Shown piece by piece: positions 63,036-64,000 of a DNA stretch of 64,000 bases. The DNA is from Pseudomonadota bacterium (GTDB taxonomy: Bacteria; Desulfobacterota; Desulfobacteria; Desulfobacterales; RPRI01). The stretch is from positions 1-64,000 of the forward strand of contig JAHITX010000011.1 of NCBI GenBank assembly GCA_018817425.1, given 5' to 3'. How positions within the stretch are numbered: the stretch's first letter is position 1; every line of letters begins with the position of its first letter. The translations under genes and the position numbers were made by a program. The notes below the pieces were generated by a model. That model did not search any database and had not been told where the DNA came from. It worked only from the letters and a program-made list of their open reading frames with translations.

Positions 63036-64000
63036 ATGGCTCCCATATGGTATGTTGTAATATTTACTGTTATTATTGCGCTTGTTTTTGATGTTATCAA
63101 TGGTTTTCATGACGCGGCCAATTCTATAGCCACCGTTGTTTCAACCCGTGTTCTTTCTCCACGACTTGCCGTAATTTGGGCGGCATTTTTCAATTTTATT
63201 GCCATGTTTGTTTTTGCACCAAAGGTAGCGGATACCATCTCTAAAATCATTCATATAAATGCTAATGATCCTGCTTATGTGTATGTAGTATTATCAGGTC
63301 TAATCGGAGCAATTGTATGGGATTTACTGACTTGGTGGTGGGGGCTTCCGACCAGCTCCTCCCATGCTCTGATAGGCGGTTTTGCGGGTGCCGGAATTAC
63401 ATATGCAGGCTTTTCTGCACCAAGGTGGGATAAATTATTTGCTACAATTACTTTTATACCGGTAGCACCTCTTATGGGTTTTGTGCTTGGTTTGCTTTTT
63501 ATGTTCCTTGTATTATGGATTTTCAGGAGATGGCGCCCAAAACAGGTGGACAATTTATTCCGGAAAGGTCAACTTTTTTCTGCAGCTCTTTATTCACTTG
63601 GGCATGGAGGTAATGACGCCCAGAAAACCATGGGAATTATTATTGCCCTGCTGGTTGCTTCCGGCGTCATGGATAGCACAGTCACTCTCAGTCTGAGTGA
63701 TTTTTCCACAGCATGGATTATACTGTCATGCCACCTTGCGATGGCTATAGGTACTGCATTTGGGGGCTGGCGGATAGTTAAAACAATGGGTATGAAAATT
63801 ACCAAGTTAAAACCTGTTGGAGGGTTCTGCGCCGAAACAGCCGGAGCTCTTACACTCTTTTTTGCAACCTATGCGGGGATTCCTGTTTCAACAACGCACA
63901 CCATTGCAGGATCAATTGTCGGAGTAGGATCTACATCCAAGCTTTCAAGCGTAAAGTGGGGTGTAGCGGCACGCATAGTCTGGGCATGGGTTATTACTAT
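63036..64000 (+). CDS. pit: Pit-type inorganic phosphate transporter (truncated by window end)
   Basis: Open frame from ATG 63036 to the window edge without a stop (321 codons visible). The signature IN-GFHDAANSIAT in the first helix and its inverted repeat GHGGNDAQKTMGII later are the paired Pit/PHO4 motifs, with about eight membrane helices so far and a second half containing GIPVSTTHTIAGSIVG. It imports phosphate with H+ or Na+. It is translated with the DUF47 accessory gene. Confidence 0.95.
   Translation, partial: MAPIWYVVIFTVIIALVFDVINGFHDAANSIATVVSTRVLSPRLAVIWAAFFNFIAMFVFAPKVADTISKIIHINANDPAYVYVVLSGLIGAIVWDLLTWWWGLPTSSSHALIGGFAGAGITYAGFSAPRWDKLFATITFIPVAPLMGFVLGLLFMFLVLWIFRRWRPKQVDNLFRKGQLFSAALYSLGHGGNDAQKTMGIIIALLVASGVMDSTVTLSLSDFSTAWIILSCHLAMAIGTAFGGWRIVKTMGMKITKLKPVGGFCAETAGALTLFFATYAGIPVSTTHTIAGSIVGVGSTSKLSSVKWGVAARIVWAWVIT

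Overview
The window reads as chromosomal DNA of a Gram-negative, probably anaerobic bacterium of the Desulfobacterota (former Deltaproteobacteria). Grounds, partly from memory of family distributions: a TonB-dependent receptor and MotA/MotB (Gram-negative envelope), a small PxxKW-type cysteine-rich protein, a geopeptide-like radical-SAM peptide system, a DHH-CBS protein, and AT-rich, densely packed genes. No rRNA, tRNA or CRISPR array was recognised.

Region 1 (171-31676, all + strand) is a surface-glycan locus. It encodes an N-acetyl-sugar amidotransferase overlapping an amidase, a FemAB-like transferase, an ABC flippase, a CMP-sugar synthetase, a block of three-carbon-acid enzymes (2-hydroxyacid dehydrogenase, GAPDH-like, HAD phosphatase, glycerate kinase, HpcH/HpaI aldolase), methyltransferases, several glycosyltransferases, a Wzy-like polymerase and RmlD/epimerase-type reductases. 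It ends with a UDP-GlcNAc-2-epimerase-type block and a small initiating phosphoglycosyl transferase. Three genes here are broken: a frameshifted methyltransferase, a frameshifted RmlD-like reductase, and a 56-codon remnant of a 4,6-dehydratase.

Region 2 (31990-40398) holds a periplasmic-binding-protein/hybrid-kinase sensor pair, transcribed away from a TonB-dependent receptor. Next comes a candidate RiPP system: a 41-aa precursor ending GICCSGPLTPFR, a terminator-like hairpin, then a radical-SAM/SPASM maturase. A sigma-54-like promoter and two inverted repeats lie in front of the precursor. A convergent DHH-CBS protein follows.

Region 3 (40948-51750) is signalling and motility: a PAS-GGDEF diguanylate cyclase; a CHASE2 Ser/Thr kinase, PP2C phosphatase, dual-FHA protein and divergent DUF89-like protein in a row; then MotA/MotB and a tandem universal stress protein paired with an Na+/H+-antiporter-like permease.

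Region 4 (53476-60986, - strand) is methylthioadenosine salvage: a 6-oxopurine-type nucleoside phosphorylase, two MTA/SAH deaminases, adenine deaminase and MtnA, preceded by a lysine-2,3-aminomutase-type enzyme. The end of the window holds the PxxKW protein and a DUF47/Pit phosphate-transport pair running off the edge.

A 142-bp element occurs four times (1, 48833, 53263, 61152). It has near-perfect terminal inverted repeats and, in the three copies with both flanks visible, exact 4-bp target duplications (TAAA, AAGT, CTGT). It is therefore a MITE. The copy at 61152 sits inside a DNA-3-methyladenine glycosylase (tag) gene, whose reading frame is restored exactly when the element and one CTGT are removed.
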